Notes: a model not told the origin generated them from the sequence alone. 64,000 bases of DNA from Flavobacterium cutihirudinis (GCF_003385895.1 NZ_QRDQ01000010.1:310001-374000); one strand, 5' to 3'; positions 17,145 through 26,919 are shown, numbered from the stretch's first letter. Numbers and translations: made by a program.

Positions 17145-20100
17145 TTATTTGAGCCAAACTCGCATTAATGAAGATAATTGATCGACATTGACTGGTTTGG
17201 TAATATAATCAGACGCTCCGGATTCGATGCATCTTTGTCTGTCTCCTTTCATGGCTTTTGCGGTAACGGCAATAATCGTCAGATCTTTATGTTTTACATT
17301 TTGTCTGATAATTTTCATTGTTTCATAACCATCCAGTTCCGGCATCATGATATCCATTAGAACAATATCCATTTTATTATCCTGATTTAAAATTTCTATC
17401 GCTTCATGTCCGCTTTCAGCACTAATTACATCAAGACCAAAGCGTTCTAGAGCAGTTGTCAGCGCGAATAAATTTCGAACATCGTCATCTACAAGAAGTA
17501 CTTTTTTATTGATGAGCACATCTTCTTTTAAATAATAAGTTTCAATTCGTTCTTTCATGTCTTCCGGCATGTCTTTGTGCACGCGATGCAGGAATAGGGC
17601 AGTCTGATCGACTAATTCATCAATTGACACGGCACTTTTTGTTATAATGCTATGCGCAAATCGGCTCAGTTTACTTCTTTGTTTTTTGTTGACGTCACCG
17701 GAAGAATGAATAATAATAGCGGTTTCCTGACCGTTGATATTATTTTCAAGATCACTGATTAAATCCAACCCATCAGCATCCGGAAGAACCAAATCCAGAA
17801 TGATGCAATCAAAAGATTTTTCTTTGATAAGTTCAACTGCGTCTTTTGCTGTGAGGGCTGTAGATATTGAAATGTCATCACCGTCAACAGCTTCGACAAT
17901 TCGTTTTAATTCAGACGGATTGTCATCAACTACAAGAAGATTTTTTTCTTTTTTGTTTTTGAAGTCATGAATATCATTAAAAAGAGCCGTCAGTAAATCA
18001 TTTTTAACCGGTTTAACCAAGAAGCTTCTGGCTCCGCGTTTCAATCCTTTATTTCGTTCATCTTCGCCTGAAATAATATAAACAGGAATATGTCGAAGTG
18101 TAAAGTCGGTTTTTAAACGGTCGAGAATTTTCCATCCGCTCGTATCCGGCATATTCAAATCCATTGTAATAGCGTGAGGCTGAAATTGATTAATATAATC
18201 GATCACATCGTTTCCTCTGGTTGTTACAACGGCTTTAATATCATGCTGATGCGCACGCTCAAGCAAGATTTTAGCAAAAGTAATGTTGTCTTCGGCAATT
18301 AGCAGAATTTTATCATTAGGCCTAATATTGTTGCGGTCGTCACCAACCTCATCAACAAAATACAAATCAATGTCCGATGTATTAAAACTTGCTGACGGAA
18401 GTGATTTTAAACGGCTTTTTCCGGCATGAATTACATTGGTTTCTTCATTGACATTCATGTCTTCGATTTCGAGATTATGAACAAATTTTAAAGGAAGAAA
18501 TAATGTGAATTTACTTCCGATATTGGTATCACTTTCGAGTTCAATACTTCCGCCTAATAAATCAGAAAGTCCGCGGCTGATGGATAAACCTAAACCAGTC
18601 CCTCCGTATTTGCGGCTTGTAGATCCTTCGGCTTGCTGGAAAGCTTCAAAAATGATGTTTTGTTTTTCTTTCGAAATTCCGATTCCTGTATCTGAGATTT
18701 CAAAAGCTACAACAGCTTCTGCATTTTCTAAATTCGTATTTTTTGTCTTCCAATTATTATCTGCTTTGTAAATGTTTAATCTTACCTGACCTTTCTCGGT
18801 AAACTTAAAGGAATTGGATAATAAGTTTTTAAGAATTTGGTTTAATCGCTGTGAATCGGTTTCCATTAATTCCGGAAGATTATCATCCATCATAATTTCA
18901 AAATCAAGATGTTTGGCTTCTGAAATAGGGTTGAAGGTAGAGGCAACAAATCGGCTGATTTCTTCAAAACTAATCGGATTATAATCAACAGAAATATAAC
19001 CGGATTCAATTTTAGAAAGATCCAGAATATCGTTGATTAACTGAATAAGGTCATCGCCACAAGAGTTGATTGTTTTGGCAAACTGAATTTGTTTCTCTGA
19101 TAAATTTCCGTCGCGATTGGCAATTAATTCATTGGCTAAAATCTGCAAACTATTCAGCGGCGTTCTCAATTCATGCGACATATTCGCCAAGAATTCCGAT
19201 TTGTATTTTGAAGTCAAAGTAAGCTGATCGGCTTTTTCCTCCAAGGCTTTTCGAGCCACCTCAACTTCTTGGTTTTTGAGTTCTACTTCTTCTTTTTGGT
19301 TGGCCAATAAAATTGCTTTTTCTTCGAGTTCTTCGTTGGTGTTTTTCAATACTTCCTGTTGACTTTTTAGCTCGTTTGCCAACGATTGTGACTGAACCAA
19401 AAGTTCTTCAGTTCTTGAGTTAGACTCAATTGTGTTTAATACAATTCCGATACTTTCTGTCAATCCTTCAAGGAAATCTAAATGCGTCTGGCTAAAGGTA
19501 TCAAGTGAAGCCAATTCAATAACAGCTTTAAGTCGGCCTTCAAATAAAACCGGAAGAATAATAACGTCTTTTGGCTTCGCATCTCCAAGTCCGGAATTGA
19601 TTCGGATATAATCTTTTGGAACATTGCTTAAAATGATTCTTTCCTTTTCAATCGCCACCTGACCGATAAGTCCTTCGCCCATTGCATATTGCGTAATAGA
19701 ATCCTTTCTTTTAATATAAGCATATGAGGCGATTAGATTCAGTTTGGAATCCATAAAATCTTCATCTTCTTCCAAAATATAGAAAAGTCCGTGCTGTGCG
19801 GTAACAACTGCAGCAAGTTCTGAAAGGATTTTTTTGGTAACCGCATTCAGCTCTTTTTGTCCCTGAAGCATCTGAGTGAATTTAGCCAAATTCGATTTCA
19901 ACCAATCCTGTTCCTGATTACGTAAAGTGGTTGCTTTAAGATTAGAAATCATTTGATTAATAGTATCTTTAAGCGCCTCAACTTCACCTTTTGCTTCAAC
20001 ACCAATTGTTCGCGTTAAATCCCCTTGTGTAACTGCAGATGCTACTTCAGAAATAGCACGAACCTGAGTCGTAAGATTCGCAGCTAACTGATTTACGTTT

Positions 20101-23100
20101 TCTGTTAAGTTCTTCCAGGTTCCCGAAGCACCCGGAACGTTAGCTTGTCCACCGAGTTTTCCTTCGGCACCAACCTCACGTGCTACCGTTGTTACCTGAT
20201 CGGAAAAGGTAGCAAGTGTGTCGATCATTTCGTTAATAGTGTCAGTTAATTGGGCTACTTCACCTTTAGCATCGATTGAAAGTTTTTGTTTCAGATTTCC
20301 CTTGGCTACAGAGGTTACGACCTTTGCAATTCCACGAACCTGACCCGTTAAATTCGACGCCATTACGTTAACCGAATCCGTTAAATCTTTCCAGGTTCCG
20401 GCAACACCTTTTACTTCAGATTGTCCTCCTAGTTTTCCTTCGGTTCCAACCTCACGCGCCACACGGGTAACTTCCGAAGAAAAAGAATTTAACTGTTCCA
20501 CCATTGTGTTGAACGTGTTTTTCAAATCTAGAATTTCACCTTTTACGTCAACGGTAATTTGTTTTGAAAGGTCACCATTTGCTACGGCTTTGGTTACATC
20601 AGCAATGTTACGTACTTGTCCGGTTAAGTTTGATGCCATTTGGTTCACCGAATCCGTTAAATCTTTCCAAGTTCCTGCAACACCGGGAACAAACGCTTGT
20701 CCGCCCAGTTTTCCGTCAGTACCAACCTCACGCGCCACACGAGTTACCTCGGAAGCAAAAGCACGAAGCTGATCCACCATTGTATTTACAGTTTCTTTCA
20801 ATTGCAGAATCTCTCCACGTACGTCAGCGGTAATTTTTTTGGACATATCTCCGTTGGCAACGGCAATAGTTACTTCGGCAATATTACGAACCTGAGTGGT
20901 TAAGTTACCCGCCATTTGATTCACCGAATCGGTCAAATCTTTCCACGTTCCGGCAACTCCGGGTACATTCGCCTGTCCGCCCAGTTTTCCCTCAGTACCC
21001 ACTTCACGCGCCACACGAGTAACCTCAGAGGCAAATTCACGAAGCTGATCTACCATTGTATTAAGGGTTTCTTTCAATTGCAGAATTTCACCGGCTACGT
21101 CAACTGTAATTTTTCTGGACATATCTCCATTGGCCACGGCAATCGCTACATCGGCAATATTACGAACCTGAGCGGTAAGATTTCCAGCCATCTGATTAAC
21201 AGAATCGGTTAAATCTTTCCAAGTTCCAGCGACACCGGGAACGTTTGCCTGACCTCCTAATTTTCCTTCGGTTCCTACTTCTCGTGAAACCCTTGTTACC
21301 TCCGAAGCAAAGCCTCGAAGCTGATCCACCATCGTATTGATCGTATTTTTTAATTCTAAAATTTCTCCTTTTACATCAACTGTAATTTGAAGCGATAAAT
21401 CGCCTTTTGCTACGGCAGTCGTTACTTCGGCAATATTACGCACCTGTCCGGTTAAGTTGGATGCCATTTGGTTCACCGAATCCGTTAAATCTTTCCAAGT
21501 TCCGCCGACACCTTCAACCTGTGCTTGTCCGCCCAGTTTTCCTTCGGTACCAACCTCACGTGCCACACGAGTTACCTCTGATGCAAATGAGTTCAGCTGA
21601 CCAACCATCGTATTAATGGTATTTTTTAATTCTAAGATTTCTCCTTTGGTATCAACCGTAATCTGACGGGATAAATCGCCTTTTGCTACGGCTGTTGTTA
21701 CCTCAGCAATATTACGTACTTGTCCGGTTAAGTTCGATGCCATTTGGTTCACGGAATCGGTCAAATCTTTCCACGTTCCGCCGACGCCTTTTACTTTGGC
21801 TTGACCGCCGAGTTTTCCTTCGGTTCCAACCTCAAGTGCCACACGCGTTACTTCGGAAGAAAAGGAGTTCAGCTGATCCACCATCGTATTGATGGTTTTC
21901 TTCAGCTCCAGAATTTCTCCTTCGGCTACAGCCGTAATTTTTTTAGATAAATCTCCATTTGCTACGGCTGTGGTTACCTCGGCAATATTTCGAACCTGAC
22001 CGGTAAGATTTGATGCCATTTGGTTCACCGAATCGGTCAAATCTTTCCATGTTCCACCAACACCTTTTACTTTGGCCTGACCGCCGAGTTTCCCTTCGGA
22101 ACCAACCTCACGCGCCACACGAGTTACTTCGGCACCAAAAGAGTTCAGCTGATCCACCATGGTATTGATGGTATTTTTTAATTCAAGAATTTCGCCTTCT
22201 ACGTTTACGGTAATTTTTTTAGATAAATCGCCTTTTGCTACAGCTGTCGTAACCTCGGCAATATTACGAACCTGACCCGTTAAGTTTGATGCCATTTGGT
22301 TCACCGAATCCGTCAAATCTTTCCAAACTCCACCGACACCTCTTACTTTTGCCTGACCTCCCAGTTTCCCTTCAGAACCAACTTCACGCGCTACACGAGT
22401 TACCTCAGAAGAAAAGGAATTCAGCTGATCTACCATCGTATTGATGGTATCTTTCAGTTCCAGAATTTCTCCTTTTACGTCAACCGTAATTTTTTTCGAA
22501 AGATCTCCTTTTGCTACAGCTGTGGTTACATCGGCTATATTTCTAACTTGTCCGGTAAGATTCGATGCCATTTGGTTAACGGAATCCGTTAAATCTTTCC
22601 ATGTTCCTCCAACACCTTTTACTTGCGCCTGACCGCCCAGTTTTCCTTCGGTTCCTACCTCACGCGCCACACGAGTTACCTCAGAAGAAAACGAGTTCAG
22701 CTGATCCACCATGGTATTGATGGTGTTTTTTAATTCCTGTATTTCACCTTTTACGTCAACCGTAATTTTTTTCGATAAATCGCCTTTAGCTACAGCCGTG
22801 GTTACATCGGCAATATTACGTACTTGCCCGGTTAGGTTGGAAGCCATTTTATTAACCGAATCCGTTAAATCTTTCCAAACTCCACCAACACCACGAACTT
22901 TTGCCTGACCTCCCAATTTTCCTTCAGTACCAACTTCACGCGCCACACGCGTCACTTCCATAGAAAAAAGATTCAGCTGCTTTACCATGGCGTTTACCTC
23001 TTTTGCAATTCTAAGAAACTCTCCCTGAAGCGGATTTCCTTCAATAGATAAAGGCATTTCCTGAGATAAATTTCCTTTTGCAACAGACGTGATTACGTGC

Positions 23101-23519
23101 GCAATTTCAATTGTTGGGTGAACCAGATCTGAAATTAAGGTGTTTACCGAATCAACACAGGAACTCCAAGAACCACGAGCACCGTCAAGAGCTACACGAT
23201 TAGTAAGTTTTCCTTGTTTACCAATGCTTTTTCCCACCTTTTGAAATTCAAAAACCATCCTTTCGTTTAGGTCAATAATTTCATTCAGCGTGTCGCAGAT
23301 CGCACGTTTTGTACCATCCTGATTCGTTGGGAAACGCTGAGAAAAATTACCGTTCTTTACTTTCAACAGAATTTTTAGGAATTCGGCATCACTTAGGATA
23401 GATTCCTCAGTCTTGGTTTTCTTGCTTTTGCGTTCCGCTATTTTTTCATCTGTAATAACTGGAAAAGCAATTACGGCTTCTTTTTTTGGGACTTTATCGA
23501 GTGGTTTATTTCTTTTCAT
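17145..23519 (-). CDS. giant soluble poly-HAMP hybrid histidine kinase with three receivers
   Basis: A 2124-residue kinase. No membrane segment is visible. Order: twelve repeats of about 92 residues (about 60-1190), each a HAMP (GDLSKKITVDVKGEI type) plus a HAMP-like linker (VGTEGKLGGQAKVKGVGG); GAF domain (about 1230-1370); coiled coil; HisKA with MSHELRTPLNS near 1450; HATPase_c to about 1680; receivers at about 1737-1853, 1858-1976 and 2006-2123 (LIAEDN, VVDDNPSE, LLVDDDVRN). The layout resembles fungal group III (Nik1-type) osmosensor kinases, where the HAMP array is the sensor. An in-frame GTG at 23612 would add 31 residues encoded by heptamer repeat DNA; the ATG at 23519 (MKRNKPLDK) is preferred. 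Confidence 0.93.
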   Translation of the reverse strand: MKRNKPLDKVPKKEAVIAFPVITDEKIAERKSKKTKTEESILSDAEFLKILLKVKNGNFSQRFPTNQDGTKRAICDTLNEIIDLNERMVFEFQKVGKSIGKQGKLTNRVALDGARGSWSSCVDSVNTLISDLVHPTIEIAHVITSVAKGNLSQEMPLSIEGNPLQGEFLRIAKEVNAMVKQLNLFSMEVTRVAREVGTEGKLGGQAKVRGVGGVWKDLTDSVNKMASNLTGQVRNIADVTTAVAKGDLSKKITVDVKGEIQELKNTINTMVDQLNSFSSEVTRVAREVGTEGKLGGQAQVKGVGGTWKDLTDSVNQMASNLTGQVRNIADVTTAVAKGDLSKKITVDVKGEILELKDTINTMVDQLNSFSSEVTRVAREVGSEGKLGGQAKVRGVGGVWKDLTDSVNQMASNLTGQVRNIAEVTTAVAKGDLSKKITVNVEGEILELKNTINTMVDQLNSFGAEVTRVAREVGSEGKLGGQAKVKGVGGTWKDLTDSVNQMASNLTGQVRNIAEVTTAVANGDLSKKITAVAEGEILELKKTINTMVDQLNSFSSEVTRVALEVGTEGKLGGQAKVKGVGGTWKDLTDSVNQMASNLTGQVRNIAEVTTAVAKGDLSRQITVDTKGEILELKNTINTMVGQLNSFASEVTRVAREVGTEGKLGGQAQVEGVGGTWKDLTDSVNQMASNLTGQVRNIAEVTTAVAKGDLSLQITVDVKGEILELKNTINTMVDQLRGFASEVTRVSREVGTEGKLGGQANVPGVAGTWKDLTDSVNQMAGNLTAQVRNIADVAIAVANGDMSRKITVDVAGEILQLKETLNTMVDQLREFASEVTRVAREVGTEGKLGGQANVPGVAGTWKDLTDSVNQMAGNLTTQVRNIAEVTIAVANGDMSKKITADVRGEILQLKETVNTMVDQLRAFASEVTRVAREVGTDGKLGGQAFVPGVAGTWKDLTDSVNQMASNLTGQVRNIADVTKAVANGDLSKQITVDVKGEILDLKNTFNTMVEQLNSFSSEVTRVAREVGTEGKLGGQSEVKGVAGTWKDLTDSVNVMASNLTGQVRGIAKVVTSVAKGNLKQKLSIDAKGEVAQLTDTINEMIDTLATFSDQVTTVAREVGAEGKLGGQANVPGASGTWKNLTENVNQLAANLTTQVRAISEVASAVTQGDLTRTIGVEAKGEVEALKDTINQMISNLKATTLRNQEQDWLKSNLAKFTQMLQGQKELNAVTKKILSELAAVVTAQHGLFYILEEDEDFMDSKLNLIASYAYIKRKDSITQYAMGEGLIGQVAIEKERIILSNVPKDYIRINSGLGDAKPKDVIILPVLFEGRLKAVIELASLDTFSQTHLDFLEGLTESIGIVLNTIESNSRTEELLVQSQSLANELKSQQEVLKNTNEELEEKAILLANQKEEVELKNQEVEVARKALEEKADQLTLTSKYKSEFLANMSHELRTPLNSLQILANELIANRDGNLSEKQIQFAKTINSCGDDLIQLINDILDLSKIESGYISVDYNPISFEEISRFVASTFNPISEAKHLDFEIMMDDNLPELMETDSQRLNQILKNLLSNSFKFTEKGQVRLNIYKADNNWKTKNTNLENAEAVVAFEISDTGIGISKEKQNIIFEAFQQAEGSTSRKYGGTGLGLSISRGLSDLLGGSIELESDTNIGSKFTLFLPLKFVHNLEIEDMNVNEETNVIHAGKSRLKSLPSASFNTSDIDLYFVDEVGDDRNNIRPNDKILLIAEDNITFAKILLERAHQHDIKAVVTTRGNDVIDYINQFQPHAITMDLNMPDTSGWKILDRLKTDFTLRHIPVYIISGEDERNKGLKRGARSFLVKPVKNDLLTALFNDIHDFKNKKEKNLLVVDDNPSELKRIVEAVDGDDISISTALTAKDAVELIKEKSFDCIILDLVLPDADGLDLISDLENNINGQETAIIIHSSGDVNKKQRSKLSRFAHSIITKSAVSIDELVDQTALFLHRVHKDMPEDMKERIETYYLKEDVLINKKVLLVDDDVRNLFALTTALERFGLDVISAESGHEAIEILNQDNKMDIVLMDIMMPELDGYETMKIIRQNVKHKDLTIIAVTAKAMKGDRQRCIESGASDYITKPVNVDQLSSLMRVWLK
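19945..23345 (-). repeat. twelve-unit 276-bp coding tandem repeat (HAMP array)
   Basis: The DNA motif AAATCTTTCCANGTTCC recurs every 276 bases (for example near 20382, 20658 and 20934), matching one 92-codon HAMP unit. Ten central units are highly alike; the unit nearest the N-terminus (GKQGKLTNRVALDGARG) is clearly divergent and the last (VPGASGTWKNLTENVNQL) somewhat so, as expected from expansion in the middle of an array. Confidence 0.9.
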
Positions 23520-23553
23520 AATTGGTGAATCTTTTGCTGAAGGATTGTTTTTG

Positions 23554-23656
23554 GTGAATGGTGAATTGTGAGTTGTGAATTGCGATTGAGTTTTTTGCTT
23601 TTTACTTTTCACTGATAACTAATAATTCACAATTCATAATTTACAATTGACAATTA
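23554..23656. repeat. degenerate heptamer repeats of the AATTCAC type
   Basis: Two short tracts flank the 5' end of the giant kinase. At 23554-23588, five units GTGAATG/GTGAATT/GTGAGTT/GTGAATT/GCGATTG (AATTCAC on the minus strand). At 23624-23656, units AATTCAC, AATTCAT, AATTTAC, AATTGAC, AATTATT. They share the AATTNAY pattern and 7-bp period with the perfect array at 15266-15388. Confidence 0.75.
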
Positions 23657-24088
23657 TTAAACGTTTTCATTTAATAGAATTTTTCGAAGATGAAACTGAA
23701 CAAAAGCATCCATTGAATCTGGGCGTTTGGTATTGTCTGTATAATTGAGTGGCTTAATAATATATCCTGAAATACCCAGTTCTTCGGCTGTATTTCTGTC
23801 ATTGCTTTCAGAAGATGTGGTCATTATAAAAACTTTTAAATCTTTTAGATTTTCTTCTGCTCGTATAATTTTCAGAAATTCTATACCATTCATTCTTGGC
23901 ATATTGATATCAAGAAGAATCACGTCCGGAACAAGCGGAATCTCAGCATCACGAAGCATTTTTAGTGCTTCCAGACCATTGTAAGCTTGATGCAAAACAT
24001 ATTTGATTTCCAGTTTTTTTAATGAACGCTCTACTGAAATAATATCGAGTTCATCATCTTCAATTAATAATATATTGGGTTTTTTCAT
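23657..24088 (-). CDS. single-domain response regulator (CheY-like)
   Basis: A 143-residue lone receiver: acidic pocket ILLIEDDELD, phosphoacceptor Asp in VILLDINMPRMNG, Thr in IMTTSSE, Lys in IIKPLNY. It has no output domain. The ATG at 24088 overlaps the stop of the CHASE3 kinase by four bases (ATGA), which decides the start over an in-frame upstream ATG at 24109. Translational coupling suggests it shuttles phosphate from that kinase, perhaps to the giant kinase encoded next. This Rcp1/phytochrome-partner type of receiver is common with CHASE3 or GAF kinases. Confidence 0.92.
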   Translation of the reverse strand: MKKPNILLIEDDELDIISVERSLKKLEIKYVLHQAYNGLEALKMLRDAEIPLVPDVILLDINMPRMNGIEFLKIIRAEENLKDLKVFIMTTSSESNDRNTAEELGISGYIIKPLNYTDNTKRPDSMDAFVQFHLRKILLNENV

Positions 24089-25536
24089 ATTGTTTTTGTA
24101 TTTCTCCATGTGAAAGTAAATTTTGTTCCTTCACCTGGCTTTGATTCGACATTTATAGTTTCGCCCTGATCGTCAATAATTTTTTTGACAATTGCCAGTC
24201 CGATTCCTGTACTTTCCATTTCATTTTTTTCTCTCAGTGTCTGAAAGATTTCAAATATTTTCTGATGATATTCCGGATCTATACCAATACCATTGTCTTT
24301 CACAGAAAACTCATAAATTCCATGCACTTTTTGGCATTTTATTTCCAGAGTTGGCCTATTTGATTTTGCGTATTTGACAGCATTGCTAATCAAGTTCGAA
24401 AAAACTTGTTCAAGTTTTAAGCGCTCGGTAAAAACTTCCGGAAGATCAATTATTTGCAGTTTAAAATTTCGCGGCACTATAGATTGTACAATTTCGTCGA
24501 CTAAGGCGTTGGTGTCTACAAATTCTGGCGAAGTTTTCTGGTTGATGCTGGCATATTCAAGAAGTCCGTTTATTAAGGCTTCCATTCGCTGCGTGCGCTT
24601 CGGAATAATGTTCAGATAATTTTTTAAAGCGGGAGATAGTTCATTAGATAAATCTTCTTCAATCCAAGTAATTACATTATAAATGCCACGCAAAGGAGCT
24701 TTTAAGTCGTGAGAAACCACATAAGCAAATTTGTTTAGTTCTTCATTTTTGTTTTCCAGTTCCTGAATATTTTGCTCAAGTTTTCGGGACATGATATTCA
24801 GAGAAGAAGCCAGAGCGCTCAGTTCGTCATTTTTAGAATCTTTGACAATCGTAAATCGTCCTTTTGAAATAGTATCGGCAACACGAACCATCGAATTGAT
24901 TCGCTGCGTAATCATCATTACAATATAACCGGTACTACAGATTCCGACAAAAATCGTAAGGGACAAAAACACTAACGAATAGGTTCTCGCGCGGCTTAAA
25001 GAATGTAACAGCATTTCGCTATGATGTGCCCGTGTTTTATACTCTATTTTTTCAAATCGTTTAAATTTTTGAGTAATAGAATCATTGATGTTTTTACCAA
25101 TGTGCTTTTTGAGTTTATTGTCCAAAAGATATTGATAGGTTGTAGGATTTTCTCTTCTGGCGCGAATTAATTCTGAAGTATACGAAAGCCATTCTCCATG
25201 CAAAATACTAATCGAATCCAGAATAGAGGATTGTACCGTATTACTGTCAATCAAAGTATGTTGTTCTGCAAACAGGCTTGGGACATTTGCAATCCCACTG
25301 TAATAAGGGAAAAGATAAGTAGAATCGTTAGTTAATAAATAGCCTCTTACCGCACTTTGCATTTGAAGAATTGCCCTGTGCGTTTTGTTTGAGTTCCGGA
25401 TAACGGCTTCTGATTTTGATAAGAATTGTGAATTTTGGTTGACCTTAAGTGACAGCCTGTAATTGGTATACGAATCTGCAGCAGAAAGCAAAATTATAAG
25501 CGTAAAGGCTAAAATTATTTGTGTTGATAATTTCAT
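24085..25536 (-). CDS. membrane sensor histidine kinase with CHASE3 domain
   Basis: A 483-residue inner-membrane kinase. Transmembrane helix near 7-22, CHASE3 extracytoplasmic domain (AVRGYLLTNDSTYLFPYYSG near 62-82), second helix near 188-212, HAMP (about 212-265), HisKA with YVVSHDLKAPLRGI near 280, and HATPase_c (NLISNAVKYAKS, VKDNGIGID, STGIGLAIV). It has no receiver of its own; the overlapping downstream response regulator is the obvious partner. The ligand is unknown. Confidence 0.92.
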   Translation of the reverse strand: MKLSTQIILAFTLIILLSAADSYTNYRLSLKVNQNSQFLSKSEAVIRNSNKTHRAILQMQSAVRGYLLTNDSTYLFPYYSGIANVPSLFAEQHTLIDSNTVQSSILDSISILHGEWLSYTSELIRARRENPTTYQYLLDNKLKKHIGKNINDSITQKFKRFEKIEYKTRAHHSEMLLHSLSRARTYSLVFLSLTIFVGICSTGYIVMMITQRINSMVRVADTISKGRFTIVKDSKNDELSALASSLNIMSRKLEQNIQELENKNEELNKFAYVVSHDLKAPLRGIYNVITWIEEDLSNELSPALKNYLNIIPKRTQRMEALINGLLEYASINQKTSPEFVDTNALVDEIVQSIVPRNFKLQIIDLPEVFTERLKLEQVFSNLISNAVKYAKSNRPTLEIKCQKVHGIYEFSVKDNGIGIDPEYHQKIFEIFQTLREKNEMESTGIGLAIVKKIIDDQGETINVESKPGEGTKFTFTWRNTKTI

Positions 25537-25604
25537 TGTCTTTCTGTTAAGAATACCACGTTAAAAAATAAAAATTGAAGGAATGCAATACGAATTAAGA
25601 TTTT

Positions 25605-25982
25605 CTATAAAGTAAAATGGCTTATGATCTTTTTTAGTTCATTGAAATCACTTGGTTTTGAAATAAACTTCTCAGCGCCATAATTTTTGGCTTTCAGTTT
25701 TGTCTCTTCAAATTGTGAAGTCGAAAAAATTACAACAGGCACATTTTGAAGGATTTTCTGGGTTTTAATTTCCGTCAAAAAATCAAAACCAGTCATCACT
25801 GGCATATTGAGATCAAGAAATATAATATCCGGATTTAGCTCTTGGCGTATTAATTTATCCAATGCTTCAACGGCACTGTGCATCGCTGTATAATCAGCAT
25901 CTGATACGGCCTGCAAAGCCTCCATGAAAAATTCGCAATCATCAATGTCGTCATCAATCTGCAATATATTTTTATAAATCAT
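25605..25982 (-). CDS. single-domain response regulator
   Basis: A 125-residue lone receiver with the acidic pair in LQIDDDIDD, phosphoacceptor Asp in IIFLDLNMPVMTG, Thr/Ser in VIFSTSQ and Lys in ISKPSDF. It starts the minus-strand signalling cluster, 68 bases before the CHASE3 kinase, and probably shares its transcript. With no output domain it must act by protein contact or as a phosphate sink. Confidence 0.9.
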   Translation of the reverse strand: MIYKNILQIDDDIDDCEFFMEALQAVSDADYTAMHSAVEALDKLIRQELNPDIIFLDLNMPVMTGFDFLTEIKTQKILQNVPVVIFSTSQFEETKLKAKNYGAEKFISKPSDFNELKKIISHFTL

Positions 25983-26448
25983 TTTTATTTTAAGTTAAGT
26001 TTAAAAGATAGCAATCCTGTTAAGCCGTTTTTTGTGCGGAATAATTCGTGTTCTTTAAGTAAAAATGGGGAAGTTTTTAATCAATTGAAACGCTTAAAAT
26101 ACCTGTTTGATAAAGAGAAACTTCATCATCGCATTAGGTTGCACAACTGTAATTTAGGTTTGAAATTAAAAAGAGCAGAAATAAGTAACCGAAAGTAAAA
26201 TTGTATCATAGATTTTATTATTTGTTTGGTTTATTGGTCTATGAAATTAGAAATAAGATTTTTCTTCTACTTACATTATTTTTTAATTGTTTTATATAAT
26301 TAACATATTTTCTGCAAGAGAAAACAAAAAACGTTGTTTGTAAACATTGAAATTATATAAATAAATAATGTAATTATGTAAGTTCAAGTTTCTTAAAATC
26401 AGGATATTTAAGAGATTTTTTTAGAATTTAAATTTAAAAGTAGTGATT
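25983..26448. other. 466-bp AT-rich divergent intergenic region
   Basis: Lies between the minus-strand signalling cluster and the plus-strand degenerate receiver, so it should contain promoters for both. I see no open frame, no strong hairpin and no clear TAnnTTTG box; it is simply very AT-rich. Confidence 0.5.
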
Positions 26449-26919
26449 ATGAATGCGATGAATCCGATAGTACTTGTGGAGGAAAATCAAGAAAACCGCC
26501 GACTATTTAAGCAAGTTTTTCTTGATCTGAAAGTTAAAAACCGAATTCTTTTCTATAGTACTTTTTTAGAAGCAAAACGTCAATTAATGGCACAGGAGAT
26601 TATGCCTTTTTTGGTTTTTTCTAATGTATTGCATATCGGAGAAAGTAATAATGATTCTCATTACAAAGATATCGGTGTGCAAATGAAATGCCCTTGTTTA
26701 TTTTTTTCAATATTGTTTACACAATCCTTTGTAATTGATCCTTTTGCTTTTCCTCCAAAAAGTTATTTTATAACACCTTGCAATACAGAACGTTTTAAGA
26801 ATGTAATCAATTCTATTATACAATACTGGTCTGAACGAAAATCAAAAGAAATTTACAAAGTACAGTCGGAAAGGAGAATTAGATCTGCGTCTACATCTAC
26901 AAAGCCTTCCAGTTCTTAA
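26449..26919 (+). CDS. degenerate receiver-like protein
   Basis: About 156 residues from the ATG at 26449; a GTG two codons earlier is also in frame. The start PIVLVEENQENRRLFKQVF looks like a receiver's first strand and helix, but the acidic pair is EE followed by N, the phosphoacceptor position reads FLVFSNVLHI with no Asp, and SYFITPCNTERF replaces the Lys-Pro loop by Thr-Pro. It therefore probably cannot be phosphorylated. The C-terminus is basic and Ser/Thr-rich. It lies next to the kinase cluster on the opposite strand and may bind one of those kinases. Confidence 0.7.
   Translation: MNAMNPIVLVEENQENRRLFKQVFLDLKVKNRILFYSTFLEAKRQLMAQEIMPFLVFSNVLHIGESNNDSHYKDIGVQMKCPCLFFSILFTQSFVIDPFAFPPKSYFITPCNTERFKNVINSIIQYWSERKSKEIYKVQSERRIRSASTSTKPSSS

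Noticed and set aside
20506..22908. Several plus-strand open frames opposite the poly-HAMP gene
   Set aside because: They recur with the 276-bp DNA repeat and are antisense shadows of the HAMP coding units.
19945..23345. CRISPR array suggested by regular DNA repeats
   Set aside because: Repeats are 276 bp, coding and in frame, and correspond to HAMP units of one protein; there are no spacers and no cas genes.
23520..23612. GTG start adding 31 residues to the giant kinase
   Set aside because: The added residues are encoded by heptamer repeat DNA and low-complexity sequence; the first ATG (23519) gives a natural start.
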